A DNA stretch of 64,000 nt from Perilla frutescens (taxonomy: Eukaryota; Streptophyta; Magnoliopsida; Lamiales; Lamiaceae), in the NCBI GenBank assembly GCA_026008535.1, contig BRKX01000014.1, positions 18,622,694-18,686,693 on the forward strand, given 5' to 3'. The translations under genes were made by a program, and so were the position numbers. The notes under the pieces were generated by a model. That model was not told the origin of the DNA, searched no databases, and was given only the letters and a program-made list of their open reading frames with translations. This document shows positions 36,416-48,300 of the stretch, piece by piece (within the stretch, counting starts at the first letter, position 1; every line of letters begins with the position of its first letter).

Positions 36416-36454
<39 letters not shown>

Positions 36455-37033
36455 GATGGGAGCTGATGGTAAGGGATCCATTAATGAAGGGGATTTTGTG
36501 GAAGATTTGGTGCCAAAAAGTCTACTCTAGAGGTTTAGGTAATAATAAGCTATAAATCCTAGGAATTAAAAATGCAAGAAGGTTCCTAATAAACATAATA
36601 TCGAGTGCAAAAGAGTAGGGAGGGAGTGGAGCTGCACAAAAATAGGTGAAAAACTGGACCCGAGGGAGAGGTGGCAGCCCGCGCGCCGGCGGGCTGCATG
36701 GGCGCCGCTGGGGCACGGGGCGCGGCAGGGCTGCGTGGGTCTCGGCCTGGTGCCTGCCCACCCGCGCTGTGTAGCCCGCATGCGCGGGTGCTATTTCTCA
36801 TTTTTTTCTTCACAATCTCAAGACTCCAATTTAACTAATTTTTCCACTTGCCACCTATTTCCATAAAATGCCTGCTTTTATAATTAAAAGCTCAAGTTTT
36901 GCAACACTTGGCACAATCCACCATTAGAGCAATAAACACATAAAATCAACACATAACAATATAAAATTAAACAAAATAAATACTAAACACAATAAAATAA
37001 ATAAATTAAAATGACACAATTAGACACTAAATA
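35272..37033 (-). repeat. Athila element 5' LTR
   Basis: 1762 bp. It matches the left LTR throughout, including the GA tract (36418-36450) and the GC-rich block (36663-36790, shorter here by about 40 bp). Terminal dinucleotides have decayed from TG...CA to TT...TA. In the first roughly 190 aligned bases about 14 differ by eye, suggesting an old insertion. Confidence 0.9.
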
Positions 37034-37335
37034 GAGTCTCGGGATAGGTTTTCTGTAGGAACTAGATATGTTAGATATCTAGGTTGTGAGGGGATCTCAC
37101 AATTCAATTCGATTCAGTAAAATAGGGTGTATGGGTAGAAAGGGTAGCCCCTAACATAGATCGATTGATTGAACATGGTTATCAAATCTTTGCATGCTTT
37201 ATTTTCTACAAACAACTTAACGTTCACAATAACAGTCTTGAACTTTATTGTGAACATCTCTACAACATTCAGCAACATTTCTGTGAATGTTATGCAGACA
37301 GATACTTCTCACATGGGTGTGCAATTTCAGTATAT

Positions 37336-38180
37336 TATACACTGGAAGTTCAAAATTATGTTGAGTATTCTAGATTTCTAAAATATGTTAATTATGCATG
37401 TTGTTTAATTTAATTTATATATGTTGTGTCTCTTGTGCTTTTATATTATTGATTTGAATGGGAGGGCAGCTTCTGGATCTCTCTTTAGCTTGTTTAATTT
37501 GAATAGGTTGAGAGACCCTGGATCACTCTTTATATTGTATGTGTTGTTGATTATGTTGGTATTGATTAATTACTAAGTAGTTGAGCATAGATTAATTAGT
37601 GTAGAGTCGAAAACTTGGGACTAGAATTTTTACATAGGTGCTGCCAAAATTTTAAAAAATTTATTATTTTATATACTTTATTGAATTGTTGGTATTGTTT
37701 GATCAAATTAGTTGAACATAGATCAATTAGCGTATAGACGAGAACTTGAGGCTAGGATTTTCACACATGTGCTGTCAAAATTTTGAAATTTTTTTAATCA
37801 ACTCTTGAATAAATTGTTAGTGGTGTTTATTTTGTTGGTATTGATTGAATAACTAGATGATCATAGATCAATTAACATAGAGTTGAGAACTTGGGACTAT
37901 GATTTTCACATAGGTGTTGTCAAAGTTTTGATTTTTTTTCAAAACTCATTTAATAAGATAAATTTTCGATTAGCCTCTCGTGCAACAATGCATGTAAATT
38001 ATAATTGGATGAACCAGCAATACACGGGGCTAATGGGTGTTTAAGTTCGGATTTCCTAAATGGACTTGAAAGTTTCATCCAATTTATTTCTAGTCGGCCC
38101 GTGTTCATGGATAAAGGAAAAACTTAAGTATTTGTGTCGTAGATGTGATAATATACCTTTTCAAAATCAATATACAATTC
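37336..38180. repeat. CACTA interior with three tandem degenerate repeats
   Basis: About 37555-37940 contains three diverged copies of a 120-150 bp unit, each with ttgagcatagatcaatta, gagaacttggga-ctaggattt(t)cacataggtgctg(t/c)caaaatttt in pieces. No coding sequence. Confidence 0.6.
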
Positions 38181-40574
38181 AGTTGTACATTGGGAAGTAT
38201 GGGCCTGTGGTTCTCGAAGGTGGCCGAGGCATATAGAGATATGGTTTACACTATCAAGAAGAACAAGAACAGGAAGAGGTCGGTATACATCTCAGAAGTA
38301 GTGTGATGGGCCCGTTTGGATGGCATTTTAGGAGATCGGGAGTCGAAGAAGAAGTCTTTGATCGACAAAAATATTAACTACCCGCAAGTGCATGATGCAG
38401 CTATGTACAATGATGAGCAAGGTCGTATTTCATAGAGAGTAATGATTAATTTATGCATGAGTATTGCAACGTTAATTTTCTAACACTATTTAGGCAACAC
38501 ATTAAAGAATTGGGATTTAGTTATCTACTTAAATAGAAATTAAATAAAGCAAATAAATGGTGAATATATGGAAGAGGTTCTAAATTCAAAGGGAAAGAAA
38601 TATTCTAGGATTTTGATTTCATTGATTTATCTATATAATTTCAATCAGATTTTATGATTTATTCATGATTCAACTTTTATTAGGACAATCATTCATTTAA
38701 TTTAAATCTTCTCTCGAAGTGCTTAAACCGTAGATTACATGCTAGAATTAATGTGTCCTTTCAATTACTAACATGCAACTCCTAAAATCTATAAGAATTT
38801 ATTGTCCTCAAAATTAACCTCAAATCTTTTGATTGTTATTAATTATTCATGGTTCAACTTTTATTAAGATAATCACTCGTTTAATTTAAACATTCTCTCA
38901 AAGTACTTAAATAGTAGATTACATGCTAGAATTAGTGTGTCCATTCAATTACTAACATGCAACTCCTAAAATCTCCAGGGATACATTATCCTCACAATTA
39001 ACCTCAAATATCTCGATTGTTATTGATTAATATATACTTTGTGTTTTTGTGTTCAAGTGTTAAAACTCTTCTCTCAATTTATGAATTAACACAACAAGTC
39101 ATGCTATCATGGTGATCAATCAATCAAGCAAACAAGACTAAGAAACACAAAGAATAAAAGAAGAATCAAAATTATATAATTAAATATCCATTGTACTTTT
39201 AAATCAACTACTATCAAACGCTAGAGTATGAAAGAATTAGTTATTCATAATTAAACAAGTATATAAAAACAATACAAGAAAAAACATAATTATAGAACAA
39301 AAACACGATAAAGTCAGAGGATGAATCTTGGTCCTGGTCTTCAACTTGTGTTTTTCTTGCTCTTCAATCTTTGTCTTTAGGGGAGGAATATGGTGTATGT
39401 TGTTGTGAGTTTTGATGTTATGGTAGGGTTTGTGATGTATAATTTTCGTGTTTCAAGATGTATATATAGTGTAGGTAGTATCACAATCGAACAAGGAAAG
39501 AAAACAGGTCAAAATCGAACTCCTAGACATCATTCACGACCTCATTCGTGACCAAGATGGTCGTGAGTCCACGTGGTAAATTTTTCATGACCACATCACC
39601 ATTCACGAGTGGGATCATGAATAAATCAAAGGCAGACCCCCATCCCTCAGTAGCGAGAGTTGTCTGGAAGGTTGCGAATCAACTCGCGAGTATACTCACT
39701 ATTCGACAGTCTCTCACTGTTTTGCTTCGTTCTTACCCGTTTGTCGTCTAATTGATCTGATTCTTTTTACAACGTGTTCCTTACTTGATTTTATATTTTT
39801 CTAGGCTCTTACCAAGCTCATTTGAAGTTCATACAAAAAAATGGTATTAAATTCCTTCACAACGAACAAACACATGACATTGCACAAAATAAGAAAATTA
39901 TGCAAAACTTATCACTTCATGCATGGAATGCCCATCAAATACCATTCAAATGAACCTCAAAACACATGTAAAATATGAGATTATCAGTCTTGTATATCTT
40001 CAGAGAACAAGAGGTCTAAGCCTGACGGAGTAAGGACGAGCATGATCACACATATGAGAGGGTCCAGATCTACTCAGCAACACACTAGCCTTGGTAATTT
40101 ATTTTATATTCAATCTATTTTAATTTATGTAATTCATTTAAATTTATTTAATCTTTTGTCCTTTGTTAATTGAGCAATCCCAAGAGAATGGAGTTTCAGA
40201 TGAGCAAGTTGGATGGGAATTGTTTTTCAGACTTCACCATGATAAAAATGGAGTATACACTGATCAGAAGAGTGCTCGCCTTAATGTAAGTATTTAATTT
40301 ATAAATAATATTCATTATAACAAATTTTGTATATTTATTTAATTAATTCATATTAACGTATTGTTATGTTTAGGAAGGGGTACAGAGATGGGTCGTAGAG
40401 TTGAGCCAACCTCTTCCAGACACTGATGAGGTGCATGAGGTTGACATCACCACCATCTATCTAGATGTGCTCGGAGGCGTAAATAAGAAGAAGTGCATCT
40501 TCAATACCGGGAAACGGTCTTATCTTTATACTGGCGATAGTAGCAATAGTGTACGTTCTGGAGCCACCTCATAG
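38181..40574 (+). pseudogene. CACTA Transposase_24 (Ptta/En/Spm)-like remnant
   Basis: Exon-like pieces: 38181-38371 (reads ...VAEAYRDMVYTIKKNKNRKR... up to an internal stop), about 39992-40093 (donor GTAATT), about 40175-40285 (GVSDEQVGWELFFRLH, donor GTAAGT) and 40374-40574 (acceptor TTTAG; EGVQRWVVELSQPLPD, GKRSYLYTGDS, stop TAG). The order and wording resemble the plant Transposase_24 family, accessory proteins of CACTA elements, from recall only. The first exon is separated from the rest by R2 copy A (38372-39986) and contains stops, so this is not functional. Confidence 0.6.
38372..39986 (-). repeat. LTR-like repeat R2, copy A, inside CACTA
   Basis: It starts TATTAACTACCCGCAAGTGC and ends ATTATCA, separating two exon-like parts of the CACTA gene. 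The gtcgtatttcatagag motif near its left end and cattcacga / tcgtga words near 39530-39610 recur in R2 copy B (51650-52827). No target duplication is visible. The 67-residue frame at 39548-39751 is within it. Confidence 0.55.
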
Positions 40575-40931
40575 CCTGTGTTTACGGAATAGACCTTCAC
40601 TTAGGGCGTTGATGAGAGACGAGCCCAGATCCAGGATGAGATGAGATCTGAGATCCGGGATGAGATCCATCATATTCAGGCCCAATGGAGGCTCAAATGC
40701 AAGTGTGGATGGAGGCCCAGTGGACCCAGATATATGCTCATTTTGGCCATCATTGATCCCCACCACCCTCTGATGACTAATTTATTGATGAATTTGTATT
40801 TGAATATTATTTGAATTTTTACTATTATTTATGATTTTGTAATTGAATATTATGAATCTTCTTTATTTTTATTTTATTTATAATATTAAAATTTTAGTTA
40901 TTTATGATATTTGAATTTCAATTATTAAATA

Positions 40932-40932
40932 A

Positions 40933-40969
<37 letters not shown>
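40932..40969. repeat. (AAT)n microsatellite
   Basis: Trinucleotide run in the right subterminal part of the CACTA element. Confidence 0.95.
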
Positions 40970-41439
40970 TAAATTACACAATTAACGACGTATTAACAAT
41001 GGAAAGTTGGCTCTCAAACCTAGTGACATATTATAGTTCGTTGTTAATAATGACAGACTACTAATCAAAATTTAATAACGGATATATTCATCGCTACTCT
41101 GTCATTAATTCATCGCTAGTTGGTCGGCCATATGGGCTAGTGACGACATAGTAGAGACGGACGTGTTTGTCGCTATAGCTAATGACAAAACACAATTTTG
41201 TTGTTAGTAAACTTTATGATGAGCCAAATAATGACAGATGAGATATGCCGTTAATATGTCGCTAAAATGAATTGGCAATGGAAATTCTCAGTTTAGCGAC
41301 GGATTATTCCATCCCTAAACTCTCATTTTTGTAGTGTCTTTGCCCGTTGGTGTGCACTAGATAAATCACACTTATCTGTAATTACTTGTAAACCACACAA
41401 AAGAGGTAAACCGTAATTGGAAGATCATGTGTGATAGAC

Positions 41440-41525
41440 TCACACCTAACAGTGTTGGTGGGGTTTGAACTTGAGATGTTTGGTCCCAGACTACATTACT
41501 CCACCACTAAGTCATCTATAAAGAA
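41440..41525 (-). repeat. tRNA-derived SINE head, candidate
   Basis: The minus strand reads GATGACTTAGTGGTGGAG (A-box-like, 41516-41499) and GTTCAAACCCC (B box, about 41471-41461). The related sequence at 54970-55075 begins GATGGCCTAGTGGTAG and shares TGGGACCAAA. RNA polymerase III A and B boxes at this spacing suggest a tRNA-derived SINE. The 3' tail is not defined. Confidence 0.5.
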
Positions 41526-41639
41526 CACTTTCTTTTATTTTGAGTTGAGAAATGCGTCAAGTCTCAAACTCGAAACGTCTCCCATATATATATGTATGTA
41601 TGTATATATATATCGCTTGGATGTCCCTCAGATACTTAA

Positions 41640-42711
41640 CAATTGAAACGTAACATATTACACTATACTTTAGGTCAAATGTTAAAGGCAAAAATACACC
41701 TTTAGGCCATGTTTGGTTAACATGAAAGTGAAGTTGTTGAGAAATATGATTTTTAGGAATGTGATTTTCGGGAAAATCTAAAAATAAATCCTAACAGATT
41801 TTTTATCTTATGTTTGGAACATCACAGAGAAACTGTTGTCATTTTATTATTTGATTCAAATTAAATAAGTATGAAACGAAATACCTAAAATATATCTTAT
41901 TATTCTCATATCACCAATACTTTATATAATTTTTAAGATATGAACAATATAGATTATATTTCGTACATAAATAATTATATATATATACATATATATATTT
42001 CGTCATAGTAATTTGAAGACAACATGTTTTTTTAAATTTAAAACAAAATAAATTATACGATTACCAAAATAATAAATAATCAAAATGATTATTTTGTAAT
42101 TTTAGGTTAATACAAAAATTATATTAATTCTATAACCGAATTGCTCATTGTCTTGAGTTCATCATTCTCCTACTATGAATTATAAAAAAATGATTACTAG
42201 AATGATCAAATTTTAGTTAAAATCTCAACGACAATAAATAACTAATTTTTATTTTTCAAAAATTTCAAATTTTTTTATTTACATTTTTCAGGTTGAAAAT
42301 TGTCAATCCCAAATTAATAATAATCCATAAAAAATAAAATAATGAAATCTAAAAAAATTGAAATTAATTTTTTTTTTAGAATTTTAATAAAAAAAACTAA
42401 TAATAATATATATAAAAATAAAATATAATTGATGAAGAAATCAAAAAATAAAATGGTCATACATAAGTTTCTTAGAGTTAAGTAATTAGAATACCTATTC
42501 AGAGTAGGTAATCAGAATCCAGAAAAGTTGCATCATTTTCTGTAACAGTCCGGTCCCGAGAATTAGCACAGGTACATTACGTGAAAAAAATGAAAGGAAA
42601 AAGGTAATTTAATTGGAAATTCAGGAGGTGTTTCGAGAATTGAACTAAGTTAATGCCTCAAAAATTTAGGCAGCATAACCTTATAACTGGAAAGAATTCA
42701 TGTTTTTTAAC
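41640..42711. other. AT-rich intergenic sequence, no gene
   Basis: It starts with ttaggccatgtttggtt (41702), reminiscent of a Harbinger-type MITE end, but no partner end was found. Position 42541 begins tgtaacagtccggtcccgag, a possible chromovirus-type LTR start, not confirmed. Confidence 0.35.
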
Positions 42712-44723
42712 GTATCTGAAACTACACACGGTGTGAAGTATCTGTTCTGCAAATGTTCACAATAATGTACTTGAACCTTGTTAGATAAAGTTCACTATAA
42801 TGTGCATGAGCTTTATAATGAACTTAATGTAAATAGCAGAAAGTAAAACACACAAAGAGTTTGGTAACCCTGTTCGATCAACTGATCTATGTCAGGGGGA
42901 CTTGTCAGGTCCGTGAGAAACCATCCACTACTCCGATGTATCATTTACTAGGGATCTTACATGCAGCTAATCTCCCGTCACTCAATACTCGTTCCACTCG
43001 TACACCCTCTTTCACTGGATTAAACTATGAGATCCCCTTACAACCTAGATTTCAACCTATCTAGTTCCCAAAGAAAATCTCTCCCGAGACTCTTTTTAAC
43101 AGTATATGAAAAGTGTTTCAATACACGAAGACTAGAACACTAATCTCTAGCCTAACAATAACAAAGAAAACCTATGTGGCTCTTTAAACAATTTAGAGCT
43201 CTTGTGTAGAATATATATATTCAGTGTATTTGGTGTATCGGTGTGTTTCTAACAGGTTCTGATCCTAGGCTATTTATAGATCAAAGCATAGTATTTATAA
43301 AGAAATAGAAGTCCTAATCCCATTTGGAATCTGATAAGGAAACTTTCTTTAGTGAAACTAAGTTTAGAACTTACCATGTTAGAATTTCTTCCATCTTTAG
43401 AATTATGCCTTATCTTCAATCACGTGCTCTCCAAGTTGAATAAGACATCTTCTAGAATGATCTTGAATCTCCTCTTGGTTGACAACTTCGAACAGCTTCA
43501 ACGATCTTGGAAGAAAAATATGGACAAAAGATGTTCATGAAAACGTTCATGAACGTTGCAATGAATATGGTTGATCTCTGAACCTTCACATCAGGTAACA
43601 TAGAGAAATATCTTGTATGTTCACAAATCGGCTTCTGGCTATCACTCAAGCTAGCTGGCAGTACTTAGTGTGTTGAACTATTTCATTTGTGTCTTGATGC
43701 ACAACCGTCTTCATCTTCAACTCAATCTAGGGATGTCAATTTAGCCCGAAACCGATGGGTCGGCCCGAAAAAACCGAAAAAAAATGTGGGTTAGGGCCAC
43801 GAATTTATGGCCTGAAAAAAAATTTTAACCGATTCGGTCCCAACTGAATAGGTCCGAAATCGAAACGGGTTGGTTCGAAACCGAAACGGGTTGGCCCGAT
43901 TGACATCCCTACCTATATTTCTTTAGACTAATTAGTTATTATAATTTATCATATTTTAATTTATTTAATTTATAATATTATAATATTATTATTTCTTTTA
44001 ATAAATGACAAATATTTTGAAGATGGAATCAAACATGAAGTTGAAAGGGCTTCAAATATTGTTGAAGTAGAAGAATATTGTACTTCAAATTAGATTGAAG
44101 ATTAAACTATATATAGATTTGTGGTGTAGTTTAAAATGATTATTTTTGGAAGAACAAATTATGATTGAACATTATTGTCATTTTCATGTCATTTATTTTT
44201 GTTTTCTTTCATTTGATACAATTTGATCTTAATTAAATTTTGTATTTGTAATGTTCTTTTCATTTTATCTTATTTTTCACATATTAATTTATTTCAAGAA
44301 TAAGAGATAATGATTATTTAGGAGAATTATCAAGATATAATTTATACATGTAGAAAAAAATCATAAACATGTTGGCCCGACGGGCTAGCCCGAAAATCGA
44401 AGGGTTAGGGTTAGGGCCGAAGATTTTGAGCCCGAAGAAAATTTTAACCGAATAGAACCGAAATCGAAACGGGTTAGCCCGAAACCGAACGGGTTAGCCC
44501 GATTGACATCCCTAACTCAATCCAATCTTCCTGCTTAAGTTGTCTTCATCGAGGTCCAGATCATGTTCATGTACATCCTTATGAACGTTTGTCCAAAACA
44601 GCAATTGTACTTGAAAAAATCAAATACTTAGTGATGATTCTATGCCACAAAGATCAATGACAATCAATCACTATAGCAAGTGCAAAGTATATCACTTGAT
44701 AAATGAGCTTAGTGTAAAGCACA
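42712..44723 (-). repeat. Dispersed LTR-like repeat R1, copy C
   Basis: Opposite-strand copy of R1. It lacks both solo LTR insertions of copy A and so shows the uninterrupted sequence at those points. It contains its own insertion, the hAT MITE at 43728-44514. The frames at 42861-43649 lie within it. Confidence 0.65.
43728..44514. mobile_element. hAT-type MITE with CCCGAAACCG word repeats
   Basis: A 787-bp element with terminal inverted repeats TAGGGATGTCAA and TTGACATCCCTA, flanked by a perfect 8-bp duplication ACTCAATC (43720-43727 and 44515-44522). Both arms are built of cccgaaaccg/gggtt words. An internal TTGACATCCCTA at about 43900-43911 duplicates the right terminus. The AT-rich middle does not encode protein. 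Confidence 0.9.
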
Positions 44724-45390
44724 TCACTAACAGTATCAAAGGAGTCAAATGATTCAATCAAGTCAAAGGAATGCCTATTCATAGGCCAATCGAAACTTAA
44801 ACAAAATCAATACTTAATAAATAGCATTTTGACTTTTCAAATAAATAAGACCTCTTTATAGGTCACAACAACTAAGAACCATTAATAGGTCAGAGGCAAA
44901 TAAATTATATTGTGTCCTATTCATAGGATAGAAGCAAGTAAAAAACTTAAGAATCATTATAGGTCAACTGAAAGTAATCAAAATCAACATGCTTTAACAA
45001 GTAAAGCATTTTCAAAGGCGTAAGATGAATAAACAGATATGCATATCAAAAGGTGGGCTTTCCCTTAGATTAATTATATAGTTAAGCATATAAGACATGC
45101 TAACTAGGAAGTTAACACACTTTCATGATCATAGTAGCAGAATCATAGGTATAATCATAACAAAAAAATACCATTGGTCATCAAAGTAGCAAGAAATACG
45201 GTGGGAATAATGATATAATAGCAAAACACGATCTCAACAACCAACCCACTTTGATAGCCACCATCGACCTATGCATCTCAATCAAAAACATTTGAAAAAA
45301 TGAGGGTGTAAGTACTAATGCACTCAGTGAGATTTTATGAGAAAGCTACAAAACTTTAGAAATATCCAACATCAATTGGCAGCATATGGG
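44724..45390. other. Repeat-like intergenic sequence, no gene
   Basis: Contains direct repeats of attcatagg / ttataggtca at 44770-44970. Parts of this stretch and of 48740-49450 read like the ends of a chromovirus-type LTR split by the hAT element, but this is not proven. Confidence 0.35.
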
Positions 45391-48300
45391 TAGGGGTGAA
45401 AATTGCACCGAGTTGCTCGGCGCTCGTTTGGTACTCGGCTCGAAGGTGACTCGTTCAAGCTTGTTCATCTTCTAAAGAAATCGATCTTGAACATGATTTC
45501 AGGTTCGTAATGATTTTCGAACCGAATTCGAACAACTATACATTCGATTCGGCAAGTTCGCGAGTACATGCCTCTTCTTTCCTTTTCAATATATTTTAAA
45601 TCTTCTACAACTCTACTTTCCTTTGTTAAGGTTTTGATTTTCTTAATTGAAATTTTCAAATCGTTATTCATCAACCATTTACAATATGGAAATAACTATC
45701 AATTAAAAAACTTTCCTATTTCCCATAAGATTAGAATTGAGAATTTGAGATTGTAATTAAAATTTTAATTAGGGTTAAGTCACACAACCAATTTGTCTCT
45801 GCCTCTTTGGACTCCTACTCTGTTGTAGCATGTACTGCTGTGTACGTTGTTTTTGAAGCAATTAGTGAAGTTCTGTAACTAGTTCTATCATAAGGTATTT
45901 CATGATTTATATGTCTATGTATTTAAGTTTGTTGATAATATGATGCACGATATGTGTTTGATTATTTACCTCAAAGAACTTGGATATATGTATTGATGGT
46001 GATGTATACTTCTTTTTACTTAAGTTCTTACATATTTTTCTCTATTTTACTTACTGAACAGTTACGTTACTTGAGAGAATCAGAATATGGATTCTTCTAC
46101 AAAAGAAACTCCGATGCCGATAGTTATTGAGGAAGATAACAATGAAGATACCGCAAAAAATAAGTCGTCAAAGCATGAACAATCTCAGTTGAAAACAATA
46201 GATCGAAAAAGAAAATCCAAAGTTTGGTTAGAGTTTGCAGTTATTACATTGGATGATGGTAGCCAAAAAGGAAAGTGCAATCATTGTGGTACACTAATTG
46301 CAACCAATTCTAAAGGTTCAACAACACAATTCCATCGGCACTTAGAGAGTTGTCCAGTCCGTCTTGCTACGACTAAAAATCAAAGGCTTTTGGCTTTTCA
46401 ACCCATAAGCCCTACTGACTTTGGAGGTGGCTCGGGTGGCACAACTACTTACAAGTATGATAAAGACAAGGTAAGAGAGTGTTTAGCAAAAATGGTTATT
46501 GTTCATGAATACTCATTTCGCATGATGGAGCATGATTTTTTTGTCATGTTTTGCAAAATATTAAATCCTCGATTTGAGAAGATGTCTCGAGTTACACTAA
46601 GGAATGACTGCATGAAATTATATGCTTCAGAAAAAAAGAAACTCAAGGCTATGTTTGAAGGTATTGCGAGATTTAGTCTAACATCAGATTTATGGACTTC
46701 TAATCAAAACATTGGCTATCTATGTCTTACATGTCATTTTCTGGATTCAGAGTGGAAGATGCAAAAACGCATCTTAAATTTCTGTGCTATAGCACCTCCT
46801 CATACTGGACTTATGATATCAGATTGCATTTTTCAATGCTTAATTGATTGGGGGATTGAGAATAAGATCTCAACTATAACATTGGATAATGCATCATCTA
46901 ATAACGTGGCTGCCCGAAATCTTAAGGATAATTTTTCAATTAAAGAAAAACTTTATTTCGGTGGGAAGATCTTTCATGTGAGATGTTGTGCACATATACT
47001 AAATCTTATGGTGCAGGATGGCTTACACAAGATACGAAATGTTATTGAGAACATTCGTGAAAGTGTCAAGTATCTAAAAATGTCACCATCACGACTTCAC
47101 AGGTTCACTGAGATAGTAAAGCAATTACAGCTTCCAACATCAAAAGGTTTAGTCCTTGATGTACCAACACGATGGAACTCTACTTATGCAATGTTAGAAT
47201 CTGCTTTGGTATTTAAGGATGTGTTTACTTGATATAAAGAAAGAGATCCAAATTATCAATGGTTGCCATCTACAAGTGATTGGGATAGAGCAGTTGAGGT
47301 TTGTAAATTTTTAGAATCATTCAATAATGTCACACATATATTTTTTGGTATCAATTATCCAACTTCAAATTTATTTCTTCCCGAAGTTTGGAAAATAAGA
47401 CAGATTTTAAATGAGAAGTCAACTGATGATAGTGAGGAATTTGTTCGAAATTTGGCTTTGCGGATGAGGGAGAAATTTGATAAGTATTGGGGTGATTGTA
47501 ATTTATTGATGGCTATGGGTGCAGTTTTGGATCCTAGATACAAGATGAAGTTGGTTGAGTTTTGCTACTCGAAGATATATGCTTCTAAAGCTCTTGATGA
47601 GATAGAATTGGTGCGGTCTTCGTTATTTGAACTCTATGCTGAATATGTGGCCAATGTTGTTTCTAACAATGTAAGATCAGATAATTCAACAAGAATCCTG
47701 CCATCTGATAAAACTGTTGGTGCTGGAACTATGAAGGGTAAATCCAAAGGGATAACTGAGTTTGAATTATGGGCACAAGAATTGGATACCGTTGTACCTA
47801 GCAAGTCTGAATTGGACATATACCTTGAAGAAGGTCTATATGTGTGCAAGGCAGAATCAGGTGTTAGCTTTAACATGTTAGATTGGTGGAAATCGAACAC
47901 TTTGAAGTTTAGAACCTTATCTAACATGGCACGTGATATACTATCTATTCATGTCACCACTGTAGCATCAGAATCCGCATTTAGTGCTGGAGGGAGAGTT
48001 CTTGATCAATATCGAAGCTCTTTGAAGTCTGAGACTGTTCAAGCATTGGTTTGTACAGGGGATTGGTTGCGCTCTAAGTGGAAAATCTCAAAATCAATTG
48101 AGGTATATTATTTAAGCACAATGATACTATTTTTTTATTCAGTTTCAATTTAGTGATAACTGATAATTTATTTATATATATAGTTTGATGATGAGGACAT
48201 GCAACAAGTCAACTTAACTGGTGCTTGATAAACATATTTGAGAAATTATCGGTATATATTTCAATATTTTGTACATTTTCAACATATATATTTTGTTGAA

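Larger units (their letters stand above)
23124..37033 (-). mobile_element. Athila-type Ty3/gypsy retrotransposon (inactive)
   Basis: A complete but inactivated 13.9-kb element on the minus strand with 5-bp duplications GAGTC (23119-23123 and 37034-37038). Order in its own direction: 5' LTR 37033-35272, primer site 35266-35249, a solo LTR insertion 35078-33691, gag 33671-32056, protease, reverse transcriptase, RNase H and integrase 32050-28310, an extra ATHILA-type ORF 27514-26076, then the 3' LTR 24923-23124. It lacks a chromodomain and uses the TGGCGCC... primer site, fitting the Athila/Tat branch. Numerous in-frame stops show it cannot encode a functional polyprotein. No polypurine run adjoins the 3' LTR. 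Confidence 0.92.
22968..37335 (+). repeat. Dispersed LTR-like repeat R1, copy B (split)
   Basis: Left part 22968-23123 and right part 37034-37335 join to an R1 copy when the Athila element is removed. The left part jumps from aaatcactt straight to attctagtca, so this copy lacks the roughly 1.8 kb present between these points in copy A (about 2945-4735). It is nested in the CACTA element. Confidence 0.6.
21349..41336 (+). mobile_element. CACTA (En/Spm) transposon carrying nested insertions
   Basis: The left end reads CACTACAAAAAAATGGG and the right end is its inverted form (CATTTTTGTAGTG). Flanking triplets CCT (21346-21348) and TCT (41337-41339) match at two of three bases of the 3-bp duplication typical of the superfamily. 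Both subterminal regions carry gtcgct/agcgac words. Inside are a pyrimidine-rich first-exon-like stretch (22080-22420) and a Transposase_24-like remnant (38181-38371 plus 39992-40574). About 16 kb of the span is later insertions: R1 copy B with the Athila element, R2 copy A, and a hAT-like MITE at 21653-21954. No TNP2-type main transposase was found, so this is non-autonomous. Confidence 0.75.

Noticed and set aside
38372..39986. Target-site duplication for R2 copy A
   Set aside because: Flanks are AAAAA and GTCTT; no match, so limits were left approximate.
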